Below are positions 1-11,329 of a DNA stretch of 64,000 nucleotides, in pieces. The stretch spans positions 186,001 through 250,000 of the forward strand of contig JAKLMB010000029.1 of assembly GCA_022813625.1 (NCBI GenBank), written 5' to 3'. The notes below the pieces were generated by a model, which saw nothing but the letters and a program-made list of their open reading frames with translations, did no database searches and was not told the DNA's origin. The DNA is from Aaosphaeria pasadenensis. Its lineage: Eukaryota; Ascomycota; Dothideomycetes; Pleosporales. Within the stretch, counting starts at the first letter, position 1. Each line of letters starts with the position of its first letter. Position numbers and translations under genes: made by a program.

Positions 1-637
1 GTGTCATTGTGCTCTGACACTTACTCTTGTACTACATTGCAGGAGTATATTATCTCATTGGATTGGCCTTAACAGTCATTTCGAAATGTTCTGAGACCGA
101 TGTTCGTAGTGTCATATTTGCTCCAATGCCCTTTTCCCGTTGCGTTATGTGATGTGTGAGATAACTTCGTCAACGTCTGAAGAAAGATTGAAGTACTGTT
201 TTCTCCAGAACTCAATTCCCTGTAGATAGATTATCCCTCTAGAATTTGCAACACCAGTCACCAAACAATTACTATACATTGAAATATATGTGATGTCTCG
301 ACACGCCCTCAAAGCATCGATGCAAGACTTTGCATATCTGCATAGATATTCCTCCTCTGACCTGCTATAATGATGCAATATCGTGATCCTCTGTATCAAA
401 CTTTTTCTATGAGTCTACATGTTCATGACATTTTGTGTTACAGTGAATTGATTGGAGCGTACGTTGACATTCACGAACACTACAGTCATCGGTGTCAACC
501 ATACCATAATCACTCTGCGATGTTGCTGAGAACCATTCTGTCTAGAATAAACTAACGTCCTTCTTGTATCAATTCTTTTACTCATAAATCATCCTGATCA
601 AAATTAATTGTTTCAAAGGTTGTATAATTCAACGTCA
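1..637. other. Intergenic, no gene seen
   Basis: Only short frames on both strands with no recognisable domain, no convincing intron signals and no tRNA-like boxes. The right end serves as the upstream region of the F-box-like gene. Confidence 0.5.
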
Positions 638-1236
638 ATGGCAACCTCAACCCCACCGGAGACCCCAGCAAGGGCAGCCCTCAGGGTGAATGTCAATCCC
701 CAGACTGACTGCAGATTTTATCAACTACCCGCAGAATTGAGGAGTAAGTTCTCAGCCTCAGATTTCATCCACCTAGAGTGACAATGTACTGACATGAAAA
801 CAAAGACACGATCTATAAAGAACTTCTACGTCCGCAAGTCCAACATGGCAATATCTACTATCAAGAACCATCCCACAAATCCAATGGAGACAATCGCTCC
901 AAGACACAACGCAAAGCCCCCATCATCACCATGGTCCGCGAATGTCTTCCGCTCGCAATCATGCGGACATCGAAGGCATTCTACAATGACATGGAGCCCA
1001 TCGTTCAGGACTTGGTCCAGGATTACAAGATGAAGGAATCGGTACCAAAGCTCATTTTGACGCCAGGAGACATACCAAATATGGAAAATGTCAACGAAAA
1101 TGAAATATTCATAATCACCCGAAATATGCTGTGCGAGATCTACGACATGTGGGTTCGAATCACTAAGGATCTTGAAGAAACCTTGGAAGAAAACCCAGAA
1201 CAAAGCATAGAGCTGGAATATGAACTAGATAAGTGA
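638..1236 (+). CDS. F-box-like (2EXR-type) protein
   Basis: Two exons, 638-743 and 806-1236, giving about 178 residues. The intron has a GTAAGT donor and an AAAG acceptor, and the join keeps frame, producing the sequence QLPAELRNTIYKELL around residues 29-43. That 'LPxELRNxIY' signature is the F-box-like N-terminal helix pair of a very large fungal family, which may act as substrate adaptors of SCF ubiquitin ligases; the adaptor role is family inference. The rest is acidic and helical with no further domain. The stop at 1234-1236 is followed 33 bp later by another open frame that may belong to the same transcript, but no donor/acceptor pair I tried gives a consistent phase. The start is the first ATG in frame with the F-box motif. 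Confidence 0.7.
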
Positions 1237-1268
1237 CTGATTCATGCGTCTTGGTACCTTGAAGCTGA

Positions 1269-1883
1269 CAACATGCACATGAGGTAGACCATTTGGCAGC
1301 GGCGTTGCAAGACGCGGGTTGCACCACTATCGCGCCATCGACTATCGCAACGCCCGACAGCGATGCGGCCCATGCTATCGCCTTCTCTAGCCGTGGTCTC
1401 AACGGATTCTTGAGGAAAGTGGAGAGCTACGCGATCCACCTGATGACGCTAAAACAGCCACCTGAGGAATTCGCACCATCTGGGGGATCCGCACAAGGTA
1501 GAGAATCCACATCATCTCTATCCGAGGAACCCACATCATCTACCGAATCCACAACATCCGGAGCCTCCTCAACAACCGAAAGAATCACAATACCCGCGCA
1601 AGCCGCGAATGGACGCATCGCTGTTGTCCTCAATCTATGTCGTTCCAGCGACGTCGGAGAGATGTCCGAATTGTCGATCGCACGCATCCACACCCTCTCC
1701 TTCAGATCTGTACTCCCTGGATTCGGAATAGCTTTCCCACCTCTGTTCGTTTATAAAGGCGATATACTGGCTGGCTGGGACGAAAACGATAATCGTGCTT
1801 CGCCGGAGAACATGACGGAAGCGGAATGGAGTCGCTGGGCGGAGCATTGCTATTTCAGGCGGCCTTTGGTTATTGATGATTAG
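1269..1883 (+). CDS. Orphan open frame, possible 3' exon(s) of an F-box-like gene
   Basis: An open frame of about 205 codons, open from 1269, with no ATG near its 5' end (first Met about 1441). It has a Ser/Thr/Glu-rich middle at about 1495-1600 and a more ordered C-terminus rich in Trp and aromatic residues. I do not recognise the family. The missing start suggests it is a downstream exon of the gene ending at 1236 or the remains of a separate gene. Candidate acceptors at 1283, 1287 and 1299 do not match the phase of the only nearby donor at 1233, so the link is unproven. An antisense frame overlaps it and has no features of its own. Confidence 0.35.
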   Translation, partial: QHAHEVDHLAAALQDAGCTTIAPSTIATPDSDAAHAIAFSSRGLNGFLRKVESYAIHLMTLKQPPEEFAPSGGSAQGRESTSSLSEEPTSSTESTTSGASSTTERITIPAQAANGRIAVVLNLCRSSDVGEMSELSIARIHTLSFRSVLPGFGIAFPPLFVYKGDILAGWDENDNRASPENMTEAEWSRWAEHCYFRRPLVIDD

Positions 1884-2368
1884 GAAGTGGATTTTACTAG
1901 ATTTGAGGGAGACGTTGTCGAGAATGAGGGTACTTAGAAGATCGTCTAGATTCCCGGGATGAAGATTATGGAAATCTTGTCATACGACTGGTGGCACTGT
2001 AGGAAGAGGGCATATCAATTCGTTGACATTTCTTTTGTTCAAGATATATCTAGACTGGCCAATCTAGTTCATCTTTTTCTTATAAACAAATGTGTCGAGG
2101 CTAGTATTACTAATGAAACAGAATGGTCAGCTTCAGAAGATAGAGTTTAAGAGAATCAAGGTTTCTACAATTTTCTAGACTTTCCATGCAGATTTGCACG
2201 TGCATCTGCTTATTTATCGTGTATCTATATGCGAGAAGTTGTTGCGTTTTAATGGAGAAAATGCTCATCAATGGGGTATTGAGAAATGCTGTGCTTAAAA
2301 ACAAATCGCCCTGTCACCTCTTGACCCAGAAGCCAACAAAGAAAAAAAAAGGAATCGTATATCGCTGT
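1884..2368. other. Intergenic, no gene seen
   Basis: A convergent gap between a plus-strand and a minus-strand gene. It probably holds the 3' UTRs. A short A-run lies at 2341-2351. No domain or splice signals were recognised. Confidence 0.5.
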
Positions 2369-4666
2369 TCAGGGTGTTGTCTGATCAAGCCGGCCTGTGC
2401 TATTATTTCCAGCAGGGGTGAGTGGGAGGTTACTTGGCTGGCTACGAACAGACGCAATAGAGCTCCTAGGAGACCCGGGTGGACTGACAGATGCTGCAGA
2501 CTTTGGACTCCCGGGCATCGTGATCATTTCAGTCCCAACAGTTGGCGACGGCTTAATGGAAGTCTGGCTGGGACCTTGTCGACGCTGGTTATCCGCTTCC
2601 TCGAGCAGATTAATCATAACCCTATCGAACCGCCGCCAAAGGCGGATACCCAAAGTCTGATACCCCCTACTCTCGTACTTCACATCATCTGCAGGCTTTC
2701 CCGCAGGATTGGAGATGGCTTCGTATTCTGGCTCGCAGTGTTCGCACGGGCGTTGATCGACTATGCGTCGCTTCCAGTGCGCTTGCTCTCGTTGCAATGA
2801 ACACATTTCACAGCCGCATTTCTTCACTTTTCTTATATTCCCCCCGTCTATGGAATCGTGGTCTTTGGTGAGGTTGTCGACTTGGTCCCGGAATGCATAG
2901 CACTTGTCGCATGTGCATGTGTTCGCGTGATCATCCAGCTCTCGAGTCTTGCGGATGAGGTTCCTGTACTCGATGCATCTGTCGCAGCCGCATAGTTGCG
3001 GATGTGGTGGAGGTGCACGTAGCCAGAAGTTGTATTCCATGAGGGTCGACCTGACGGTGCAAAATGCTCCGTGCACGCTGCATTTGAATAAATGCGTGAA
3101 GAAATTGCGGATCCGAGTGAGGACGCCCAGGTTCTTGCTGGCAGGCTCGGGTCGTTGTTCCTCCAGTTTCTCGACGAGTCCGCCAAATCCAGCTATTCGT
3201 AGGAACCAGTAGCCAAAGACACGTAGTAGATGCTGCCAATGGTCTTGGAAGTGCAGGACGATAGCTACTAGGATTACGATTGCGGCTCCGACCCAGGGAC
3301 TCCATGCCCCTACGGCGTCATTCTCCTCGCTTTCGGGGGCTAGGAATATGCCAGTCTCAACGACTCCTATGATCACCAGAAGGATCAGGGGGGAAATGAG
3401 GCCGATGAAAACTCCGAGCAGGTAATAGAGTGCCGCAATGGTCTTGACAACCATGAACCAAGGACTTGCTCGAGCCGAGCGAAAGCTATCAACGTCGTGA
3501 TTGACAAGGATCGCACTTGTGCTTTTCGCCCGACCTATTCGCATAAGAGTCGTGAGTCCCGGCTTATAGAACATGCGGAGGAATAGATCGCGCATCTCTC
3601 GGAGGTTGAAGAAGTTAAGGATCAGTTGGATACCTCCAAAGCAAACAATCATGGCAGCGAGGGCTTGGCTCCAGTAATTGACGAACATGAAGAGGGTATT
3701 GTTGCTCAAGTCGATGATGAACGGATGCGTGAACATAGGAACCATGGAGGCACCGTGTCTCATAGGTGCGGTTGGTCCCAAGAGCGCACAGAAATCAATG
3801 CATTCGCACTGTTCGTACTGCTTGCGCGGAGGGTAGGAGGTAAGCGCGCATTCGAGATTATCTTCCGCTACCGCTCGAGGACAAAGCATGAGTGCTCCCA
3901 TGCCATTCAGACTCCATGAATGAAAGTCAGTCCCTCCTGCGGTCTGAGAGACGTATACCATGACGGGAACCAGTGCTGCAAATGAAAGCATGCCCCATAG
4001 TATCAATATGATTTGCGCCTTGTCACGACGGACGTTAGCGGACCAGTTAAGAATCGGCGTGACCATGACCAGCGCCGTGAGCAAGATCGGATATGTGCCC
4101 AAAATATCTGTATCTCCATAGTCCTTCGATGATTCTGGATTGGGGCGCCCATTGTGCCACCCGAACTGGGTTAGGAGCGCCAAAGCATGCACCGCTGTTG
4201 TCGCAGAATAGGTCATTGCCGTGCCGAGGGCAGCCACGGCAACCCACGAATGACGACGATATAGCAGTGCAAAGAACATCAACAGATAGAAGAGTACTCT
4301 GGTCAAGAAATCGTAAGATCCACTCAATGGGTACATGCATCCTATTCCTCCGCTATTGTACTCGTTTGAGAGAATCGTTCTTGCTAGCGCGAATCTTGCA
4401 GCAATATTCTGAGGTCCAGTGTCGTTCAACGGCACAGGAAAAATCAGCGCTGCTATATTGTCCGGTAGTATCGTTAGATTTACGGGCTGCGATGCGTTCC
4501 CCGCTGGACTCCATTCTTTCCATGGATGGACACCGTAGCCTTCCTCCTGGTCTAAGCTTCCGTTTGTCCAGTTTGCACCAAGAATATTATCGTTCTCATA
4601 TAGTAAAGGTCCTGAGACGACGGAGACGGAAAATATCAATATGGACAAGAGAAAATGCGAAAACAT
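2369..4666 (-). CDS. Polytopic membrane protein with Cys-rich cytoplasmic tail
   Basis: A single open frame of 765 residues. The ATG at 4666 begins a clear signal peptide (about residues 1-18). It is followed by a roughly 110-residue, probably lumenal or extracellular segment with N-glycosylation sequons, then about eight hydrophobic helices to roughly residue 460. The hydrophilic C-terminal 300 residues contain three spaced C-x-C-x-x-C motifs (CGCDRC, CTCDKC, CGCEMC) and a final CEHC, which suggests metal binding. The extreme C-terminus is Pro/Ser-rich and low complexity. The family is one of uncharacterised fungal membrane proteins; no transporter or receptor signature was recognised. An unseen intron cannot be excluded, but the frame is continuous. 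Expression and function are unknown. Confidence 0.7.
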   Translation of the reverse strand: MFSHFLLSILIFSVSVVSGPLLYENDNILGANWTNGSLDQEEGYGVHPWKEWSPAGNASQPVNLTILPDNIAALIFPVPLNDTGPQNIAARFALARTILSNEYNSGGIGCMYPLSGSYDFLTRVLFYLLMFFALLYRRHSWVAVAALGTAMTYSATTAVHALALLTQFGWHNGRPNPESSKDYGDTDILGTYPILLTALVMVTPILNWSANVRRDKAQIILILWGMLSFAALVPVMVYVSQTAGGTDFHSWSLNGMGALMLCPRAVAEDNLECALTSYPPRKQYEQCECIDFCALLGPTAPMRHGASMVPMFTHPFIIDLSNNTLFMFVNYWSQALAAMIVCFGGIQLILNFFNLREMRDLFLRMFYKPGLTTLMRIGRAKSTSAILVNHDVDSFRSARASPWFMVVKTIAALYYLLGVFIGLISPLILLVIIGVVETGIFLAPESEENDAVGAWSPWVGAAIVILVAIVLHFQDHWQHLLRVFGYWFLRIAGFGGLVEKLEEQRPEPASKNLGVLTRIRNFFTHLFKCSVHGAFCTVRSTLMEYNFWLRAPPPHPQLCGCDRCIEYRNLIRKTRELDDHANTCTCDKCYAFRDQVDNLTKDHDSIDGGNIRKVKKCGCEMCSLQREQAHWKRRIVDQRPCEHCEPEYEAISNPAGKPADDVKYESRGYQTLGIRLWRRFDRVMINLLEEADNQRRQGPSQTSIKPSPTVGTEMITMPGSPKSAASVSPPGSPRSSIASVRSQPSNLPLTPAGNNSTGRLDQTTP

Positions 4667-5199
4667 CTCGAACGAACGAGAGGAGACAGGACGATGAGGC
4701 TGTCATGAGTGCAATGCGGAGACGTTTTGACGGGAGGCGGGAGGCGTTGTAGTAGGCAACCGCTGGTTTTGTAATGCATATTTAGGCCCTACAAGCAATA
4801 CTAACTACTGTATCAGTCTTGCCGCATTGAAGCAAGTTCCTTCAACCCATGCATTACTTGGCGAGGCTGAAGTTGAGGATGGCGAATGGAAGCATCGCGT
4901 CAGGACGATTTCGTTTTCGGCCCCCAAACCATGGGCAAATTTCAAGGATTCTAGACCGTTCATATCCACAGAGACAAGGGCCTGATAGCATTATTAAGGC
5001 TTGCACGATAACCGATAATAATTCCTAGAGACCCGACAATACAGCAAGCATGCATTTTATGGTATATAAAAGTTCCCGCAAGCTCTACAATGATCGTCGT
5101 GTCTTCCAGCTGATCTCGTCATTTGCCTCCAGGGACGCACAACCACATCTCAGGGGTTTGCTGCGACGTGTATTCCCAACGACCCATGCCCTCCGAGAC
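4667..5199. other. Intergenic, no gene seen
   Basis: Upstream region of the membrane protein gene and downstream region of the AA8 gene. A TATATAAA-like string sits at about 5063-5070, but no gene start follows it on the plus strand. Confidence 0.45.
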
Positions 5200-5952
5200 C
5201 TAAACAATCCAATTCGAGAAGCTCGCGTTGCGCGCAATATTCAAATCGTGCAACCATGACCCGGGAGAATCATGAACGCTGAAGCTTGATGTATTGCTCG
5301 ACGGATTAGTTGGAGCCGTAGTTGAGCACGCATATGCAAACCGCGTCTCGCCACTCTTTGTAGTAAGATCGGTGGTATCCCACTTCGTGCAGCCTATGCA
5401 TCGCGCTGTTGCCGTCCAATGCGTACCATTTGTCTTAGACGGTGAAATTGCTATAGGTGTGTGTGAAGCGCCGGAGTATGGCGACGGCCGAGCGTATGCC
5501 CTGGGTTCATGTTAACAGACGATATAATTCTCCGTTGCTTAGAAATAGAATGGGGCGCATTACGTTGCCATCCAATTGCCGATAATGACTTGCTGACCAG
5601 ATGTCTGTTTGGTAGGCCATGCGATTGATAATGGGGATCTCAGCATCCGACCGCCCCAGGAAAACCCACACCAGCCATTCTTGGTTGGTGAAACAATCTG
5701 TATGATCGCATCGGGATTTGGTGAATTGAGCGGTGGAAGGGCAACACGGTATGCGACGCCAGTAATCGTGATGGAGGCATAGGTTATCCCGCTAGATGTA
5801 TCGTAGTACTTGCTTGCTACGAATTGAGAGAAAACTTGATACAAGTCAGCGTTGAAGGTACAGTAATATACAGTATGGTCTCATTGCCCTCAATGAAGCG
5901 TACCTTGACCATACAGGCAGAATGCGACTAAAAGGAATTGAGTGAACTGCAT
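5200..5952 (-). CDS. Stand-alone AA8-type (CDH cytochrome/CBD9-like) secreted protein
   Basis: Three exons, 5952-5904, 5834-5564 and 5500-5200, give 206 residues with all phases consistent. The first 16 residues are a hydrophobic signal peptide. The mature protein is a single b-type cytochrome domain like that of cellobiose dehydrogenase: GWCGFSWGGRM at 70-80 carries the Met expected as one axial heme ligand (Met80), and THW at 133-135 with the following C-x-x-C (Cys141/144) matches the His-ligand and disulfide region. No GMC dehydrogenase, cellulose-binding or GPI segment follows, so this is a free cytochrome module, presumably extracellular. By family knowledge, AA8 domains pass electrons to lytic polysaccharide monooxygenases or iron; the partner here is unknown. 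The GH43 gene at 9.85 kb suggests a wall-degradation neighbourhood. Confidence 0.8.
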
Positions 5953-8427
5953 TGTGACCGCGACAGTGTCTTGGTGGAATTATCCAACAAAGACGGAGTT
6001 GACTTGCAATGTCTCTCAAGTTTCTGTGCGCTGTGAGTACCTTATATTGTATCTCCGAATGAAGTTTTCTCGCGGTGACGTGACGAAACAAGGGCGTCCG
6101 GGAACATGGTAGGTCCAAAATAGAACACGGCATGATGTCCATGATCATTCTAACTTTATTGCTGGACTGGCTGGATATCTCTATGTCAAATGATTTCGCA
6201 TGCAGTTGCAACGGGTGGTTACGGGTGGCTAAATTGTCATTGGTCAGCATTGAGACATGAGTAGATGAACTTTGATGATATTCGACCCCGTGTGATTTGT
6301 CTACCACGGAGGTTAAGTTTGTAGACTTATCGTTCTATTTATTATATGAAGCCGCTTAAGCATGAACGATTTGTATTCTTTGGTAGAGTACGAGATCAAG
6401 TTAAAAGACCTACGCCCTGCAATGTTGGTGCAGGAGACTGATACCTGTAGTATAGATTTGCTAGACCTCAGTGCAAGTGATGTTGGCCGATTGATGCATA
6501 ACAAATGGTAGCTTACTAGATCGGGTCTCCCGCCCGCGAACTCACCGAAATGTCGTGTTACTTCTCATTACATCAAATTGCAACTGCTGCAAGATTTTTA
6601 CAACAGTTGACTTGCATACCCCTGGCGAGAAAAGATTTGTGAACAATTACCTATTCAGGAAAGCTGCATAGGAGCACGAGACCTAGTGACATGTTGTGGG
6701 ACGAGCTCGCGGGTAGAGATCTCCACCGGGCTACATAATTGACACTTACCAATGCAGGTAAGCTAGATACAGCTGCACGAACTCATAACAGATGCTGAAG
6801 TCTAGAACCCTCAACACTATCATGGCTGTAAGTCAGCAGATCTCAATGCGTACGATTCTTAAAGTAACCTCACCTTAGGCGCTTTGAGTATTGAAGGAAA
6901 GGAAGACAGCACGTGGTCATCTCGAGTAATGTGTACATTGTCTTCGTTGAAATGGTGCAGGGTGGGTTATGTGCGAAACTTGTGAAAGCATTCTTGGCTT
7001 AGTCGAACAGTGAGCATCGTTCGCGCCAACAAGCAGAGAAAGCGATGTTCTATTCGTTTCATCGACACTGGATCATAAATAGAATGACGGTTAGCTTTTG
7101 ACGTTAGAAACGGAACATAGTAACCAACAACAAATCGCAGATTGATCATTGTGGCATGTACATGCGCTAAAGATGTATTCATCGACACAACAGATCGTGA
7201 AGACGGTTCACTCGAATGGCCGCATAGAAGAAGACAAGATGACAAATGAGCTCATTTCATCACTGTACGATTCAACGCTGCAAAGATTAGAAATGTTCGA
7301 TGCCAGTTATGCCAGTTGAATACCTTGGCAAATGGGAGGATTTAAACTTCGCATGCACCGCAGCAGGATGGTACTAGTTCCCGTCTGCGCCACAGAAGGC
7401 TCGTCTGATTAAGCGCTGGTTTGGACAGTAATGTTTCCGTATACGAAGACCACGCATGCATATTACGACAACGAGATGATTGTCGCAGGGGTCGATTTAA
7501 AAAAACAAAAAGACCTTCGCGAAATAATGCAAGCCTGTACTGGATTGTATCCCAGGTATCAGATAATATATGGTTCCCTTGATGATCTCGTAAAGATGAA
7601 CGATCGGGATGCACAGATGACGGCCACAGGAAGCAGACCCATCACGAGCAGAACAAGTGCACAGTGCGCAAGAGTTGGCGGCTCGTCGCATTATCGGCAC
7701 AAGCCTGTCTTTCATGTACACGAGTATGTTCTGATTTCTGAGCGTCTACGGAAGCAGGTTCCGTGCGGCTCTGTGGTGGCTTGCCGTCTTTTCCTTGAAC
7801 TTGGCCGTCTGCGTCAGCGTAGGGCGCAGCATGGAAAAAGGTGTTACTAGTATGATATCACCGACCATGTAAAACTCTTTGAACTCGAAAGAATACATAG
7901 CACATGGAGATCGATAATACAGAGCACTAATGTCTGGAAGTTTTGAAAAGATGGTAATGAAGAGGGGTGCATATGTTAATGCAGTGAAGAATAATGACAA
8001 GGACAAGAAGAGATCAAGTGGTGAGTGACTGGATTAAAGTTAACAAAGGGTGGAAGTGAAAGGATTGTGATTGGCTGAGACAAGCCGCTCACCACGTCCT
8101 AACCCTTGTCGGATGACGTAGCATTTCACGATCATCATCATCGCCCAGTCCGCCCAAGCCATGACAACAACCCACCTTTTGTGTCCTTCTTTCATCATCC
8201 ATTATTCGTTTGTCGTGTCGTGACCTGCCTTCAGCCTTAAAGCGTATGACGAAAGCCCCTCAGTATATAACTCCTGCATCTGTCCGGGCGGGGTCTCGCA
8301 GTCATCTCCTCATCCTCGACTACGCCTAAGAAGTTTTTTCCCTTCTCCTCTATACAAAAGACCCTGCACCAACGGCCTTCCTTATAATTCCCTACACATT
8401 AGGATTATTTATATTTACGAACGAAAA
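5953..8427. other. Gene-poor interval
   Basis: About 2.5 kb with only short frames on both strands and no recognised domain. The last 350 bp are a CT-rich promoter with a TATATAA string at 8264-8270 in front of the MARVEL-like gene. Confidence 0.5.
8264..8270 (+). promoter_or_regulatory. TATA-like element of the MARVEL-like gene
   Basis: TATATAA lies 158 bp upstream of the ATG at 8428, followed by pyrimidine-rich stretches typical of fungal start-site regions. Assignment is by position only. Confidence 0.4.
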
Positions 8428-9021
8428 ATGACTTTCGCCTACATTCTCCCCCTCCGTGCCGTGCAGGCTGTCTTCTCTATCATCGTCCTCGGTCTCGCCG
8501 CCTATGGTAAGTTGCACCTCATCTGTAGAAAACACGAAATAGTAAATATAAACATACTTACTCTGCGCTAGTTGTGGACGCTTACACCAGCCCCTGGGGC
8601 TCCTGGTCTCCTCACAGCGTGAACTTCATGCTCTTCACTGCTGTCTGGACGCTCCTCGCAGTGGCCTTCCTAGTCATCACACCATCTCGCTTCCCGCAGT
8701 TCGCCCACAAGTATGTCATTGCCGGCCTCGAAGCCCTGACCATGATCTTCTGGTTCGCTGCTTGGGTGGCTGTCGCTGCTTTGTGGGGTGATATCCACTG
8801 CGGCAGCAACGGCGGCCCTTGTGGTGCCGGAACCGCCGCTATCGTCTTCGGTGCCTTTATCTGGTATGTTTCAACCCTCATCCGTCGAATAGAACAAGAA
8901 AGTTAACATCAATCTTAGGCTCACCTTCGTCGCTACCACCGTTTTCGCCGTTCTCCACATCCGACGCACGCCCCGTGGAGATACATCTGCCGACCCAGAG
9001 ATGCGCATGCAGGGTGTCTAA
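8428..9021 (+). CDS. MARVEL-domain-like four-helix membrane protein
   Basis: Three exons, 8428-8506, 8572-8863 and 8919-9021, give 157 residues. Both introns have canonical ends (gtaagt/ctag and gtatgt/ttag) and the phases match. Four transmembrane helices are visible (about residues 8-26, 38-56, 68-88 and 100-124), with a short loop rich in Cys and Gly (HCGSNGGPCGAG) before the last helix and a charged cytoplasmic tail. This layout fits the fungal MARVEL-like family, which includes Nce102-type eisosome proteins; a role in membrane organisation or sorting is inference from the family. The promoter has a TATA element about 160 bp upstream. Confidence 0.75.
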
Positions 9022-9849
9022 ATTTCCTTTGTCTGAAAAACTACCAAACACCAGCTTCAGCCTCATGCTATGATTGGACGATTTCCTCCCCCGTCGTGTG
9101 TCGTTTTGGGTTAGGAAACCAGATTGTATTTCGAGTGAGCGAGGTGTTCCGGCTTATTGTCTGTTTGTTTCTTTTCATTGGAATACCCACGTCGTGTCTA
9201 TCGACTTCTCTCAAATATCCGAGTACCAATAATAATATCGCCATTCCGTATGTTGCACTCTACAATTCGTGATGTTAGTACGTATTTTGGATTACATCGC
9301 CGCGACCGATATACATTCGTTCATACGGTGTTAAACGAACATGGTCTTCAATTTTGTCCTCGTGATGCCAAACGCTATGCTACAACACAGCATCACATTT
9401 CGCATTTCAGCTCAAAACTATTTCAAGTCGGAGCCTTAAACATATTGAGCCAGCTCCCCGCATTAAAAGTCCTCCTAAAATCGCACCAGGAAAATCCGGG
9501 GCGGATAATTCTCTCTCGCGCATTACAACCCTTGCACCGACAATGCGTTCCACCAATCACACGACCACGCCATCTCAATCCAGATGAAACATACCTTCAT
9601 TCGTAGATCGTGGCCCGGAGCTTTTAATATATTCTTCGGCACCGACAGTGACTACATTTCGGGATTGAAAAGTCTTGATTCGTGGATTGGAATTCGTGAA
9701 CGGAATGGTCGTTCGATGTTGTTTTCTAAATTCGCGAGGATGAGAGACTTGTAGGTAGCATAAATAGAGCATTCATACCGCGATCAAAAGAAGAATACAA
9801 TCCACGATTGCATTCACCGTGCGAGTCGCCTTTCGCGACATCTCCTACA
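9022..9849. other. Intergenic, no gene seen
   Basis: Contains the 3' UTR of the MARVEL-like gene and the GH43 promoter, with a CATAAATAG TATA-like string at about 9759-9767, some 85 bp before the GH43 ATG. A 149-codon open frame at 9157-9606 has no recognisable features. Confidence 0.5.
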
Positions 9850-11068
9850 ATGCTGTTCCTCAAAACCCTAGCAACCTCCCTCCTCGCCCTGAGCTCCTTC
9901 GCATCCGCTGCCAGCTTCTCCAACCCTTTGAAGCAGAAGGATGGCTCTGATCCGCACATCGCTTGGTCGGGTGGATACTACTACCTCATGACGACAACCT
10001 GGTCGAACCTCCAGATCACCCGCGCGAAGACATTGGAAGGCCTGAAGACGGGGGAGAAGAAGACGGTTTGGACTGATACCAATGCGGCGAGGTGTTGTAA
10101 TGTGTGGGCCGTACGCTCCCCCATTCCCCTAGTTATTGAATGGAAGAAAATATGAACGTTGGAGTAACATATCCGTAGCCCGAACTGCACTACCTCGACG
10201 GATCGTGGTACATCTACTACACCGCCGGCACGAGCGCGAACCTCGACGGCCAAAGACCTCACGTCTTGAAGGGTACATCTCCCCCTCCACCCCCAAATCC
10301 CTCCCATCACATCCACGCCCACCAACTAACCCACCCCTCACAGGCGGCGCCACCCCCTGGGACTCCTTCAGCTACCTCTCGACCCTAACCACGACCTGGG
10401 GCATCGACGGCACCATCCTCCGCTTCTCCTCCTGGGGCAACTACTTCGTCTGGTCCTGCTTCTCCGGCTCCCTGCAATCCCTGTGCATCGCGCCTTTGAC
10501 CTCGCCCGGCAAAATCGGCGCCACGAAGGTGCTCTCCACGCCCACTGCGTCCTGGGAGACTGTCGGCAACCCTGTCATGGAGGGCCCGGCGGCGTTGTAT
10601 CATGGCGGGAAGACGTTCCTTGCGTACTCGGCGAGCTTCTGCTGGACGACGTCGTATAGTTTGGGACTGTTGACGTGGAATGGGAGTGGTGATCCGACGT
10701 TGAGTGCTAGTTGGAAGAAGTCGGGCCCGCTGTTGACGAGCGCTAATGGGAATTATGGGCCGGGTCATAATGGGTACGTACTCTTTCTTTCACTTTATCT
10801 GCATTCTCAAGTATATGATTGGTCGGGGAAGGGGAAGGGAAAGGAAAAGAAATGGAAGGTTGACTGACGAGATGCAAACAGTTTCTTCCAAAGCCCAGAC
10901 GGCTCGCAGACTTGGAATGTGTATCACGCGACTAGCAACAGTAACGGTGCTTGCGATGGAAACAGGTACACGATGGCGCAGATTGTCAATTGGAAGTCTG
11001 ATGGCAGCCCTGACTTTGGAACGCCTGGGAAGCTTGGGACGACGCTTGCGGGGCCTTCGGGCGAGTAG
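9850..11068 (+). CDS. Secreted GH43 arabinan-active glycoside hydrolase
   Basis: Four exons, 9850-10110, 10179-10272, 10344-10773 and 10882-11068, give 323 residues with consistent phases and canonical splice ends. Residues 1-20 are a signal peptide. The five-bladed propeller family 43 signature is clear: the general base Asp34 in GSDPHIAW, the pKa-modulating Asp140 in WGIDGTIL and the general acid Glu198 in VMEGPAAL. Length and motifs fit single-domain fungal exo-alpha-L-arabinofuranosidase/arabinanase enzymes that trim arabinan side chains of pectin or hemicellulose outside the cell; exact specificity is inference. No carbohydrate-binding module is present. Family assignment is strong; subfamily is not certain. 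Confidence 0.88.
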
Positions 11069-11329
11069 GTATCTAAGTATTTGGGTATTTATGGGGTGGG
11101 TGAGAGGAATATTGGGATTGTACATAGGCAGTGATGGGATTAAACAATTTTGATTATGCTCTTTGACTGTTGATGTTGTTGTCCTCCACGGTTCTATGTA
11201 TCATGACTTAAGTACATTGGTAGGTAATGACTGAACAACGATCCCTTTGGTAAGTAGCTACCATTGAGACGTTCAATGTAGTAGATCATTCAATCTCACT
11301 GTGTTGTTAAGCTGTCCAGCGAAACGCGA

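Noticed and set aside
1151..1163. GGGTTCGAATCAC, similar to a tRNA B box
   Set aside because: Lies inside a coding exon, with no A box or acceptor stem around it.
7431..8006. Overlapping short frames on both strands
   Set aside because: None exceeds 140 codons and none has recognisable sequence or matching splice sites.
9157..9606. 149-codon plus-strand frame between the MARVEL-like and GH43 genes
   Set aside because: No domain; probably the 3' UTR and spacer opening by chance.
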